Assembly (NCBI GenBank): GCA_965199945.1
Contig: OZ241354.1
Span: 2,852,001-2,916,000 of the forward strand
Origin: VXYL01 sp965199945
Lineage (GTDB): Bacteria > Pseudomonadota > Gammaproteobacteria > Pseudomonadales > Azotimanducaceae
Direction of reading: 5' to 3'
DNA length: 64,000 nucleotides
A program made the translations under genes and the position numbers. Positions 9,283-16,759 of the stretch are shown here, in pieces. The notes below the pieces were generated by a model, which saw nothing but the letters and a program-made list of their open reading frames with translations, was not told the DNA's origin and searched no databases. Position 1 is the stretch's first letter. Every line of letters starts with the position of its first letter.

Positions 9283-10151
9283 CGCCGAGTCCGGTCCGTC
9301 AGCCCCTCGTGGTACCGCGACAGCGTAGTCCACTTGTAACCCGCTCCCCGCAGCCGTTCAGCCAAGCCGACGAGGTCGTCGGGTCCACGCCGCCGATGTC
9401 GAACCAAGGCATGGCCGCTTCTCAACCAAAGCGGGAGGGGCGCCTGCCAGATCCGGCCATCGGGGAATAAATCCACCAAGTGCATGCAGTAGACGAGGAG
9501 CCGCGGCAAGGGCATCGCCCGACTGAGCAGCGATTCGACAAAGCCGCCCATGAGCTGCCGGTAGGAGTGCGTAAACGGAATGCCCAGCGCCCGCCAGCTC
9601 GCAACCGGAAACTCGACGAGCGAATCGTCGATCACGAAGTAGTCGGGGCGGCAAGGTTTGCCGCGGCAAGGTGCCTTGCCGCGGCGAAACGCCGGATGCC
9701 GATGGGCGCCGAGGCCGAAGCCGGGCAGGATGGAGGAGTCCCAGACGAAGGCTTCGCGCACGACCGCGGCGAATAGCGCTTCCGTCAGCCGGTAGGTGTG
9801 CGCCCGATAGCCGCGCGGCGGCACGCCGACGAAGCGCTCGTAGGCGGCAACGCCGCGCCCGAGGCTCTCGGCGTTGTCGCCGGAATCCCGGTGGTCGTGG
9901 CAATGCAGCTGCACATCCGCCCCGGATTCGACCAAGGCGGCGCAGAGGTCGGGGCGCTCCGTGAACAGACGCCCTTCGACGAAGGCGGTCAGCGGCAGTT
10001 CCGCGCGGCGGACAGCCGACAGCAGATCAGGCAGCCGATCCAGCGCATCGGTGCGATCGCCGTTGTAGTCGTGCTCCACATCGATGGACAGAACGGCCGC
10101 CTTGTTCGGCGAGCGGCAGCCGACGACGCGGTGCGCCGCAACATCAAGCAT
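9279..10151 (-). CDS. Polysaccharide deacetylase family protein
   Basis: The 290-residue product has the NodB-homology metal site. SIDVEHDYNGD gives the acidic base and metal-binding residues. LHCHDHRD carries the paired histidines with HxxxH spacing, and RGYRAHTYRL is the conserved arginine/tyrosine strand. The end contains VDLFPDGRIWQ and a terminal SRYHEG, as in deacetylases that trim N-acetyl groups from envelope or capsule sugars. There is no signal peptide, so it probably acts in the cytoplasm on a lipid- or nucleotide-linked intermediate (inferred). It overlaps the DUF2304 gene upstream by 8 bases and the first membrane paralog downstream as ATGA, which indicates translational coupling within the glycan operon. 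Confidence 0.85.
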   Translation of the reverse strand: MLDVAAHRVVGCRSPNKAAVLSIDVEHDYNGDRTDALDRLPDLLSAVRRAELPLTAFVEGRLFTERPDLCAALVESGADVQLHCHDHRDSGDNAESLGRGVAAYERFVGVPPRGYRAHTYRLTEALFAAVVREAFVWDSSILPGFGLGAHRHPAFRRGKAPCRGKPCRPDYFVIDDSLVEFPVASWRALGIPFTHSYRQLMGGFVESLLSRAMPLPRLLVYCMHLVDLFPDGRIWQAPLPLWLRSGHALVRHRRRGPDDLVGLAERLRGAGYKWTTLSRYHEGLTDRTRR

Positions 10152-10524
10152 CGTCTTCCCGACGGCTGCCGTCGTCCACGCGGCTCTCGAGCTCGTGCTT
10201 GAGCATCGAGACTTCCTGAACGAGATTCTTGATCTTGATGGAGAACTCGCTGACTTTCATGGATAGCTGCAGAAGCAGCAGGGCGCACAGAAACACGCCG
10301 AAGAACAACACCATCGGCACCACGTCGTGGATGTGGAACCAGTTCGCCACCGCGGCCAAGGGCGCGATCCACCAGCCGTAGGTCATGAACGCGAGGGCCA
10401 CGACCATCCACAGGATCGCGTGGCGTTCCTGCAGCTTGGAACGACGGACGAGTTCGACGACGAGACCGAGGATCAACGCGCCGCAAAGAAGCGAGAAGAC
10501 GACATGGCGAGTTGGCACATCCAC
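10144..10524 (-). CDS. DUF2304 small membrane protein
   Basis: This 126-residue protein starts at a GTG and has three hydrophobic helices (VVFSLLCGALILGLVVEL, AILWMVVALAFMTYGWWIA and VPMVLFFGVFLCALLLLQL). They are followed by a charged amphipathic tail (SIKIKNLVQEVSMLKHELES) that could form a coiled coil. DUF2304 proteins are often encoded next to family 2 glycosyltransferases and are thought to assist them at the membrane. Here a family 2 glycosyltransferase lies three genes upstream in the same operon. It is separated from the FemAB-like gene by 18 bases and overlaps the deacetylase start. Confidence 0.8.
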   Translation of the reverse strand: MDVPTRHVVFSLLCGALILGLVVELVRRSKLQERHAILWMVVALAFMTYGWWIAPLAAVANWFHIHDVVPMVLFFGVFLCALLLLQLSMKVSEFSIKIKNLVQEVSMLKHELESRVDDGSRREDDA

Positions 10525-10542
10525 GGCTTGCTGCCTCGCGTG

Positions 10543-11454
10543 TCAGTAGTCCGGCAGATAGCGGCACAGTCGCGGGCCGACGGCATCGGCGACGACGGTC
10601 GGCAGCGCATAATACAGCTTCTGGCGCAGCGCATAGCGGGCGTACAGATTGGCCGCCCCGTCAGAGAGCCACAAGACGGGAACCGCAACAGTGCCGAACT
10701 TTCGCTTGAATCGGTCGGTGCCTCCGCCAACGCGGGCGCGACCGAAATCGACGATCTCCGCGCCGCTCGCCAACGCATCCTCGATCAGCGCCCACAAGAG
10801 CAGTTCGCCAGCGCCGGCTCTTCGAACATTTCCAACCCAAGGGGCCCAAGCCAGGCTGCCGTCGAGGAACCACAGCAGACTCGCCAATGCCTCGCCGTCG
10901 GCGTCGCGGACGACCAGAATGTGCGCGTCGAGTCCGTCGACGAGGGCCTTGAAAAGAGCCTTGGGCCGCATCGGCGCCCCATGTCGGGCAAGCGCCGTGG
11001 ACAACAGCGCCGTGAACGTGGCGAGGGCGGGCGCCCCGGTCTCTTCGGATGCCCGCATGCCGTTTCTGCGCGCCTTGCGGACGAATCTGCGCGCCGATTG
11101 GCCCAGAGACCGTTCCCAAAGCGCCGTTCGATCATGGGCGAACGCGCCAAGGTCGAGCCGCAGGACCGCCGGGGCGCCGGACGGCGGCTCTCCTTCGGGC
11201 ACGGACAGAGAGCGGATGTTGTGCGGGCGGCCCACCATTTCGTGGGCGAGCTGGCGGGCTTCGGCGGCGTTGAGATCGGAAAAGTCGAGGCCCGGCACAT
11301 AGGCGAACACCGGGCGCCCCAGGAGCGAGGGTACGACTGCGAACCGGCCATCCTGCCGCCAGCGGAAGACGCGGCAGAACACAGATCGCCAAGCGGCGAC
11401 GAACTCCGCGCTGTGGCCGGCGGTCAAGCGGTCGCTGGCTGGCGTTGGCCTCAT
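10543..11454 (-). CDS. FemAB/GNAT-fold transferase of the envelope operon
   Basis: The 303-residue product starts at ATG 11454, overlapping the methyltransferase stop as ATGA. A longer upstream reading is arginine-rich and non-native. The C-terminal half has the GNAT-like segments FVRKARRNGMRASEETG, HILVVRDADGEALASLLWF and AGAGELLLWALIEDALASG. It also has the strand EIVDFGRARVGGGTDRFKRK, characteristic of FemAB-related and peptidoglycan-bridge/polysaccharide acyltransferases (often annotated as BioF2-like acetyltransferase domain proteins). The likely role is transfer of an amino-acyl or acyl group to a cell-surface sugar. The donor is not evident. Operon position between the methyltransferase and DUF2304 supports a role in glycan decoration. 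Confidence 0.75.
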   Translation of the reverse strand: MRPTPASDRLTAGHSAEFVAAWRSVFCRVFRWRQDGRFAVVPSLLGRPVFAYVPGLDFSDLNAAEARQLAHEMVGRPHNIRSLSVPEGEPPSGAPAVLRLDLGAFAHDRTALWERSLGQSARRFVRKARRNGMRASEETGAPALATFTALLSTALARHGAPMRPKALFKALVDGLDAHILVVRDADGEALASLLWFLDGSLAWAPWVGNVRRAGAGELLLWALIEDALASGAEIVDFGRARVGGGTDRFKRKFGTVAVPVLWLSDGAANLYARYALRQKLYYALPTVVADAVGPRLCRYLPDY

Positions 11455-12143
11455 GGCGCGCGGAAGACCGCGACGAAGCTCGTCCCGATCAAGGTGGCCC
11501 AGGCGCCGTCGGCGCGGGCCAGGCGCAGGCGGCAGGGTTGAAAGACCGCGCACACGTCGTCGAGCGCAAGGCCCGCCCGTTCGCCGGCGGCGCGCATGGC
11601 CGCCACGGTGTGGCGCACACAGGCGAACGACTTGCGCCCGCGCAGGACTTCCCAAACGCGAGAGACCGGGCCCATGATCCGATGCGCCAACGAGTCGCGA
11701 TTGCCCCAGACGATTACAAGTCGTCCGCCGGGCCGAAGCACCCTCGCCACCTCCCGAAGCAGCGTCTCGACCATCTCCGGCTCGTGTTCCTGCGCGAACT
11801 CGACGTTCAACACGAGGTCCGCCACGCCCGCCGCCAGCGGCAGCGCGAACGCGTTGCCGCGCAGTGCCTCAATGCCGTTCGCCTTGGCGCAGCGGCAAGC
11901 GCCGGCGTTGAAGTCCACCCCGACCACCCGGCAGCCGGCCTGCACCAGCGGCAGCGCGACCAGCCCTCCGCCGCCAGCCACGTCCAATACGGTGCCTTGC
12001 GCATCGCCGACGACGTCGAGCACCAAGGCGCGTTCCCGAAAGAAGGAACGCTCGGAAAGATAGCCGGACGCCTTGGGGCTTGCGTCGCCGTATTCGGCCC
12101 GCAGCGCGTCGTAGACTGCGTCGGTCTGCGCGTCCGTGGCCAC
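11451..12143 (-). CDS. Class I SAM-dependent methyltransferase
   Basis: The 230-residue product starts at a GTG 4 bases after the glycosyltransferase stop. Motif I is seen as VLDVAGGGGLVALPLVQAG, the post-I acidic strand as VVGVDFNAG, and the later motifs as GVADLVLNVEFAQEHEP and LREVARVLRPGGRLVIVWG. The acceptor cannot be deduced. The C-terminal half resembles the UbiE/Methyltransf_11 type. Its position between a polyprenyl-sugar-type glycosyltransferase and a FemAB-like enzyme suggests methylation of a sugar or lipid-linked intermediate, which is inference. The stop overlaps the next start (ATGA), consistent with coupled translation. Confidence 0.83.
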   Translation of the reverse strand: MATDAQTDAVYDALRAEYGDASPKASGYLSERSFFRERALVLDVVGDAQGTVLDVAGGGGLVALPLVQAGCRVVGVDFNAGACRCAKANGIEALRGNAFALPLAAGVADLVLNVEFAQEHEPEMVETLLREVARVLRPGGRLVIVWGNRDSLAHRIMGPVSRVWEVLRGRKSFACVRHTVAAMRAAGERAGLALDDVCAVFQPCRLRLARADGAWATLIGTSFVAVFRAP

Positions 12144-12147
12144 AAGC

Positions 12148-12903
12148 CTAGCTCTCGGCGAGTTTGCGCAGGCGGGAAACGGAGAGGGAAAGCGTCACCT
12201 TGAACACGTACCACAGCGGACTGAGACCACGGTGCAGCCGCCCGCCGACGTCGTTCCGATACATGAACACCGGCACTTCGCACAGCCGGAAGCGGCCGCG
12301 AATCAACGACAGAAGCACGTCCGCGTCCGGATAGTCTTCGGGAAAGAGGTCGCCGCTCAGCAGCCGCAGACACTTGCGGTTCATTCCAACATAGCCCGAC
12401 GTCGGATCGCTAATCGACACGCCGCTCAAGGCGTACAGCAGGAAACGGAAGTAGCGGATGCCGAGCCGTCGAAACGGCGTGCCTCTGTAAAGCTCCCCGC
12501 TCGGAGCGAAGGACACGTCGTTGTCGAGGAACCGCGAACCGATCACGAAGTCGTTTCCTCCAAGCGCATTGCGAATCATCGGCAGGAACCGAGGGTCGTG
12601 CTGTCCATCCCCATCCAGCTGGATGAGGTAGTCGTAGCCCTTGGCGAGCGCGTACTTGTAGCCCGTCTGCAACGCAGCGCCGTAGCCAAGGTTCTCGGTC
12701 AGGGTGATCGCACGCACGCGCCGCCGCTTCAACACGTCGAGCGAGGAGTCGGTCGAGGCATCGTCGACGACGAGGAGGTCGTAGCGTTCTTCGCGTGCGA
12801 CCTGCTGCAATGGAACGAGCAGGCGTTCGAGGCCCTTCTCTTCATTGCGCACAGGAACAACGACCAGAACCTTGCTCGGCGCCGCACGGCTGTCGCCTTT
12901 CAC
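12148..12903 (-). CDS. Family 2 glycosyltransferase (polyprenyl-phosphate sugar transferase type)
   Basis: The 251-residue product starts at a GTG and contains the GT-A fold signature: VLVVVPVRNEEKGLERLL, DLLVVDDASTDSS, TLTENLGYGAALQTG, and the DxD-type motif YDYLIQLDGDGQHDP. FVIGSRFL and the membrane-proximal ISDPTSGYVGMNRK follow. This pattern is typical of DPM1/ArnC-like enzymes that charge polyprenyl phosphate with a sugar on the cytoplasmic face. It lacks long C-terminal membrane helices, which is compatible with a partner DUF2304 protein supplying them. It probably heads the core of the glycan operon, 15 bases downstream of the permease gene. Confidence 0.85.
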   Translation of the reverse strand: MKGDSRAAPSKVLVVVPVRNEEKGLERLLVPLQQVAREERYDLLVVDDASTDSSLDVLKRRRVRAITLTENLGYGAALQTGYKYALAKGYDYLIQLDGDGQHDPRFLPMIRNALGGNDFVIGSRFLDNDVSFAPSGELYRGTPFRRLGIRYFRFLLYALSGVSISDPTSGYVGMNRKCLRLLSGDLFPEDYPDADVLLSLIRGRFRLCEVPVFMYRNDVGGRLHRGLSPLWYVFKVTLSLSVSRLRKLAES

Positions 12904-12918
12904 AGTCGCGCGCCGGCG

Positions 12919-14265
12919 TCAGCCGCTCCCCGCCTTCGCGAGGCCGCGCAGCGGCGTCGCCGGTTCGGCCTCCATGCGGGCAAGACGCCGCTGGTGGGGT
13001 TCGATGCCGAGGAAAGAGAGCATGCCGGCCGCGGCGAGCAGCAACACCCCCATCGCCAGGAACTCCTGGGCGTGGCTCAAGTGGGCCTCAATGGCGCCGA
13101 ACAGCCCGGCGCCTAGCGAGCGGCTCAAGTTGGCCAGCGCCATGTAGGCGGCGAACTGCGTCGCGGCAACGCGGTTCCAGCACATGTACATGAAGAGCGC
13201 GATCACGGCCACGAACACCATCTGGGTGAACAGGGCGCTCGCGCAGTAGAGCGCACCGAGCAGCGTCGCGCTGCCCCACATGAACGGCAGCGCTCCCATC
13301 AGCAGGTGGCATGCCGCGCTGCCGATCAGGGCCCAGGCGAGAAAGCGCTTGGCGCCGAAGCGGTCGATGAGGGGGCCAAGGAAAACCACCAAGGTGCCGG
13401 CGCCAAGGGAGGCCACGGCATGGAACCACGTGTACTGCTCCGTGGTCAGCCCGAGGTGCTGCGTGGCGAATATCGGGAAGAGCACCAGCGCCATGCCGTC
13501 GCGCAGCCGCGAGAGGAACTCGACGGAGATGGCGATCAGGCTCATCGGCAGGACGAACACGCGCAGGACGTCGCGGATGTTGGCGAAGAAGCGCGGCTGC
13601 TCGACGCCGCGCGGCGACGCGGCGCCGCTGCTCCAGGGCAGCAGGCGTTCGCCTGGGCGTTCGCGCACCACCGCCGCCAGCACGAAGATCAGCGCCACGG
13701 TCGCCGCGCAGGCGACGGCGCCGCTGGCAATGCCGGCCACCGTCAGCAAGGTGCCGCACAGGGCGCCGTAGGCGGAACTGGCGGCCATCTGGCCCCAGCC
13801 CATGAAGGCATTGGCGCGGCCGCGCTCGTTCTCGGGCAGGATGTCGATGGCCATGCCGTCCACCGCCACGTCCTGCACCGAAGAGAAGACATTGACGAGT
13901 GCGCCAGCGGCCGTCAGCAGCGTGAGCGAGCCGCCGGCCATGCCTTCGGAGAATCCCGCGCCGGCCACGGCAAGGAGCAGCAGCGAGAGCACCAGGCCAG
14001 CCTGCATGGCGAGCACCCACGGGCGTCGAAATCCCATCGGCAGGAACGTGAACCGATCCATGAACGGCCCGCTGACCAGCTTAAGGGCCCAGGGCAGGCC
14101 GCTCCAAAGGACGAAGGACGCGATTTGCGCCCCGCTTGCGCCTTGTTCCCCCAGCCAAGCGGGGATGGCGATGGCGATCAGGCCAATCGGCACGCCCTGG
14201 GCGAAGTAGAAGGCGCTGAAGCTGCCGAAGCGCAGCCAACGCGAGTGGGCGAGGATCAAGGCCAT
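12919..14265 (-). CDS. MFS permease, AmpG-like
   Basis: This 448-residue protein has about twelve hydrophobic helices. It begins RFGSFSAFYFAQGVPIGLIA and has LVSGPFMDRFTFLPMGFRRP in the first cytoplasmic loop and VQDVAVDGMAIDILPENERGRANA in the middle of the first half. These are hallmark features of the AmpG / PAT group of major facilitators, which in Gram-negative bacteria import muropeptides. Substrate identity is not proven, and some AmpG-like permeases carry other solutes. It lies 41 bases after the phosphatase gene and 15 bases before the glycosyltransferase gene, all in one direction. Cell-wall recycling would fit the envelope setting. Confidence 0.8.
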   Translation of the reverse strand: MALILAHSRWLRFGSFSAFYFAQGVPIGLIAIAIPAWLGEQGASGAQIASFVLWSGLPWALKLVSGPFMDRFTFLPMGFRRPWVLAMQAGLVLSLLLLAVAGAGFSEGMAGGSLTLLTAAGALVNVFSSVQDVAVDGMAIDILPENERGRANAFMGWGQMAASSAYGALCGTLLTVAGIASGAVACAATVALIFVLAAVVRERPGERLLPWSSGAASPRGVEQPRFFANIRDVLRVFVLPMSLIAISVEFLSRLRDGMALVLFPIFATQHLGLTTEQYTWFHAVASLGAGTLVVFLGPLIDRFGAKRFLAWALIGSAACHLLMGALPFMWGSATLLGALYCASALFTQMVFVAVIALFMYMCWNRVAATQFAAYMALANLSRSLGAGLFGAIEAHLSHAQEFLAMGVLLLAAAGMLSFLGIEPHQRRLARMEAEPATPLRGLAKAGSG

Positions 14266-14306
14266 CGGCGAAGCCTAACAGGCTCGATCGTGGCGGCAGT
14301 CGGCGC

Positions 14307-15179
14307 TCAACGGCGCGCGCGGGCAGGCCGTCGCCAGTCCGTGGAAGCGCCGGCGCTTTGCAGCAGTTCGATGCCGCGCTCGACGTGCAGGCCGACCGTC
14401 TCCACGCCGTGGGAGTCGTCTCCCGGCGCAATGGCGATGCCGAGCTCCAGCGCGCGTTCGAGCCACGGCGCCGAGAGATAGGGTTCCGCCTGGCCCTTGG
14501 CCAGCGCCCGCAGGTTGAAGTCCAGCACCAGGTCGAGTTCGGCGATGCGCTGCAAGTTGCGCAAAGCGCGCTCGCGAATCGCCGGCACCCGCCAGCGCTG
14601 CCGATAGTCCGCGTCGAAGAGCCGCACCAGATCGAAGTGGCCGACCACGTCCGGGCGCAGCGCGTCGATGATTTCAAGCTGCAAGTCGAAATAGGCGCAG
14701 TAGAACTCGACGATGCCGCCGGCCTTGGCCACCGCCGCTCGATAGTTCGCCGGCGAATAGTCGAACAGGATGTCGCCGACGTGGTGTACCGAGCCGACCA
14801 CGACATCCGGCGCGAAGGTCTCGACGGCGTCGCGCACCGCGTCCAGGTAGCCGCTGCACGCCTCGGTCTCGAAGCCGACGTAGAGGTCGATCTCGCCAGC
14901 GCGGGATTCCTGCAAGCGCCGCGCCTGCGCGAAGTAGCGCCGAAAGCGCTCGCGCAAGCCGGCGAGGTCCAGTCCTTCGTCGGCAGAGACCGCATGGCGG
15001 CCCGGTGGCGCCATGTGCTCCGTCAAGCACGCCCAGGCGAAGCCGGCGTCCACGTACGCCTGCACCACGTCCGCCAGGGTGTCCGTGGCATGGCCGCAGA
15101 ACTCGCCGCTGTGCCCGCCATGCACGGAGACCAGCTGCACCGTCGATCCCATGCGCGAATGATGCGTCATTGCAGCCAC
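14307..15179 (-). CDS. PHP-domain histidinol-phosphatase family protein
   Basis: The product is up to 290 residues; in-frame ATGs at 15170 and 15152 are alternative starts, the last just before the conserved core. The PHP metal-binding motifs are visible: VSVHGGHSGEFCGHATD at the N terminus, CLTEHMAP, DLYVGFETEACS, VVVGSVHHVGDILFD, VVGHFDLVR, and IAPGDDSHG near the end. The set matches the HisK/HisJ-type histidinol-phosphatase family. Histidine biosynthesis is the family role, but no other his gene is present nearby, so another phosphomonoester substrate is possible. The gene probably opens the transcription unit that continues into the permease and glycan genes. Confidence 0.82.
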   Translation of the reverse strand: MAAMTHHSRMGSTVQLVSVHGGHSGEFCGHATDTLADVVQAYVDAGFAWACLTEHMAPPGRHAVSADEGLDLAGLRERFRRYFAQARRLQESRAGEIDLYVGFETEACSGYLDAVRDAVETFAPDVVVGSVHHVGDILFDYSPANYRAAVAKAGGIVEFYCAYFDLQLEIIDALRPDVVGHFDLVRLFDADYRQRWRVPAIRERALRNLQRIAELDLVLDFNLRALAKGQAEPYLSAPWLERALELGIAIAPGDDSHGVETVGLHVERGIELLQSAGASTDWRRPARARR

Positions 15180-15246
15180 GAGTTCTCGCCGCGGAGCGGC
15201 TTAGGGCCGCGGTCTCCTCGGCGGTCTCGACGGTCTGCGCGGCTCG

Positions 15247-15684
15247 CTAGTTCCTCAGTTCGATGCCGACGCTCGCGCCCTCGTCGCCGAGGATGAACTT
15301 GGCGTCCTCGAAGGCCGGCGGCCCGAGGCGCGGCACGACGCCGTTGCTGAAGCCGTAGGGTTCCTTCGGCAGGCGCAGAAAGCGGTAGTCCATCTTGCCG
15401 TTGGCGTTCAGATCGTGCAGCACGGCCACCGCGTAGACGCCGCTCGGCAACTCGAAGGTGGCCGTGACGTTCCCGCCAGCAGCCGCGGGGATGCGTTGCG
15501 CGGCGATCCAGCGCTCGGTGTCGAGCCAGGTTTCCTCGTCGTAGACGGCGATTCGGATCTGCCCCTTGGCCTCGGCTACGTTGCCGACGTCGACGGTCAA
15601 GGTCACGGCCGTCGCGGGCCAGGCCAAGGCGCAGAGGACGACCGCCGCAGCCGCCAGTCTCCTGCGCCAACAGCAATGGTGCAT
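15247..15684 (-). CDS. DUF2141 family exported protein
   Basis: This 145-residue protein starts at ATG 15684 with a clear signal peptide (RRRLAAAAVVLCALAWPATA). The mature domain is all-beta: VTLTVDVGNVAEAKGQIRIA, GVYAVAVLHDLNANGKMDYR and PKEPYGFSNGV. This is the DUF2141 signature, in which a GxxxxxxxHDxNxNGxxDxxxxGxPxExxxFS pattern is usual. Members are exported proteins of unknown role. It is transcribed away from the enoyl-CoA hydratase gene at 15738, leaving a 53-base divergent region. Downstream it precedes the phosphatase gene on the same strand by about 70 bases. Confidence 0.82.
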   Translation of the reverse strand: MHHCCWRRRLAAAAVVLCALAWPATAVTLTVDVGNVAEAKGQIRIAVYDEETWLDTERWIAAQRIPAAAGGNVTATFELPSGVYAVAVLHDLNANGKMDYRFLRLPKEPYGFSNGVVPRLGPPAFEDAKFILGDEGASVGIELRN

Positions 15685-15737
15685 CGGTTTCCAGTCCGCA
15701 GAGCAAGACACGCTTGCGCAAAGCGTATAGTGAATCG

Positions 15738-16751
15738 ATGGAGAACGTCCGCGCAAACCCGCAGCCCATCCCCGTCGCGGACTTGGCGGCCGCAGTTCGG
15801 CTGCCGTCCCAGGCCGAGCAGTTCTCCCCCCTCGCCGGCCGACCGTGCGTGGTCGTCGAACTCGACGCGGCGCATGCCGCAAGTGCGCCGAAGGTGGAGA
15901 CGACTTGCCCGGTGGTGGGGGTCACGCAGCGCTCGGAGGCGCCGGCGTTCGTGGACGTGGCCGTGTCCACGCACGGCGAAGCAGCCGACGTCGTCGCTGC
16001 GATCTCTCGCAATCCGCTGGCGGCGACGGTGCTGGCGCGTCTTTTGCGGCACAACGAGCGGGCGAGCGTGGCCGATGGCCTGTTCGCGGAATCCCTTGCC
16101 TATTCGACGCTGCAGCACGGCGCGGAGTTTCTCGCCTGGCTGGCGAATCGAACGCCGCGACCAGCGAAACCGGCGCCAGCGACGGCGGCGGTGCTTCTCG
16201 AGCGCACCGACAGCGAGCTGCGCATCGTTCTCAACCGCCCGCACAAGCGCAACGCCTACTCCGCCGAACTGCGCGATGCGCTTTGCGAAGCGCTCGCGCT
16301 CGCGGCGGAGGACGACTCCATCGCCCACGTGCGGCTCGAAGGCGCCGGCGCCTGCTTCAGTGCCGGCGGCGACTTGGACGAGTTCGGCGCGGCGCGGGAT
16401 GCCGCCGTCGCCCACGTCTCGCGCATGACGCGTAGCGCCGCAACGCTCATTCACCGCTTGCGAAGGCGGGTGGAAGCGCACCTGCACGGCGCCTGCATCG
16501 GCGCCGGCATCGAACTGCCGGCTTTCGCCGGGCGCGTGGTGGCGCGGGAGGACGCCTTCTTCCAGCTGCCGGAAGTGGGCATGGGGCTGGTGCCCGGCGC
16601 CGGCGGCACGGCCAGCATCCTGCCGCGCATCGGCCGCCAACGTCTCGCCTACATGGCCATCACGGGCAAGCGCATCGACGCCGCCACGGCGCTGGACTGG
16701 GGGCTGGTGGACGCCGTCGAAGACTGGCGCGCCGTCGAAGACTGGCGCTGA
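15738..16751 (+). CDS. Enoyl-CoA hydratase/isomerase family protein with N-terminal extension
   Basis: The 337-residue protein (start ATG 15738) has a crotonase fold from about residue 145. Landmarks are IVLNRPHKRNAYSAELRDA, GACFSAGGDLDEFG (oxyanion loop), LHGACIGAGIELPAFAGRVV and LPEVGMGLVPGAGGTASILP with the catalytic-region glutamate. The first 140 residues lie outside the usual crotonase fold (GLFAESLAYSTLQHGAEFLA is the best-defined part). Similar longer forms exist in bacterial beta-oxidation-like clusters, but their extension is unexplained. The final 12 residues are a perfect tandem duplication (AVEDWR twice). Its neighbour on the opposite strand is an acyl-CoA synthetase ending 9 bases away, which suggests a shared CoA-thioester pathway. 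Confidence 0.85.
   Translation: MENVRANPQPIPVADLAAAVRLPSQAEQFSPLAGRPCVVVELDAAHAASAPKVETTCPVVGVTQRSEAPAFVDVAVSTHGEAADVVAAISRNPLAATVLARLLRHNERASVADGLFAESLAYSTLQHGAEFLAWLANRTPRPAKPAPATAAVLLERTDSELRIVLNRPHKRNAYSAELRDALCEALALAAEDDSIAHVRLEGAGACFSAGGDLDEFGAARDAAVAHVSRMTRSAATLIHRLRRRVEAHLHGACIGAGIELPAFAGRVVAREDAFFQLPEVGMGLVPGAGGTASILPRIGRQRLAYMAITGKRIDAATALDWGLVDAVEDWRAVEDWR
16713..16748 (+). repeat. 18-bp tandem duplication at gene end
   Basis: An 18-base unit is exactly repeated, at 16713-16730 and 16731-16748, immediately before the stop codon of the enoyl-CoA hydratase gene. It adds a second AVEDWR to the protein. It looks like a recent slippage or duplication event. Confidence 0.9.
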
Positions 16752-16759
16752 GGCGCGCG

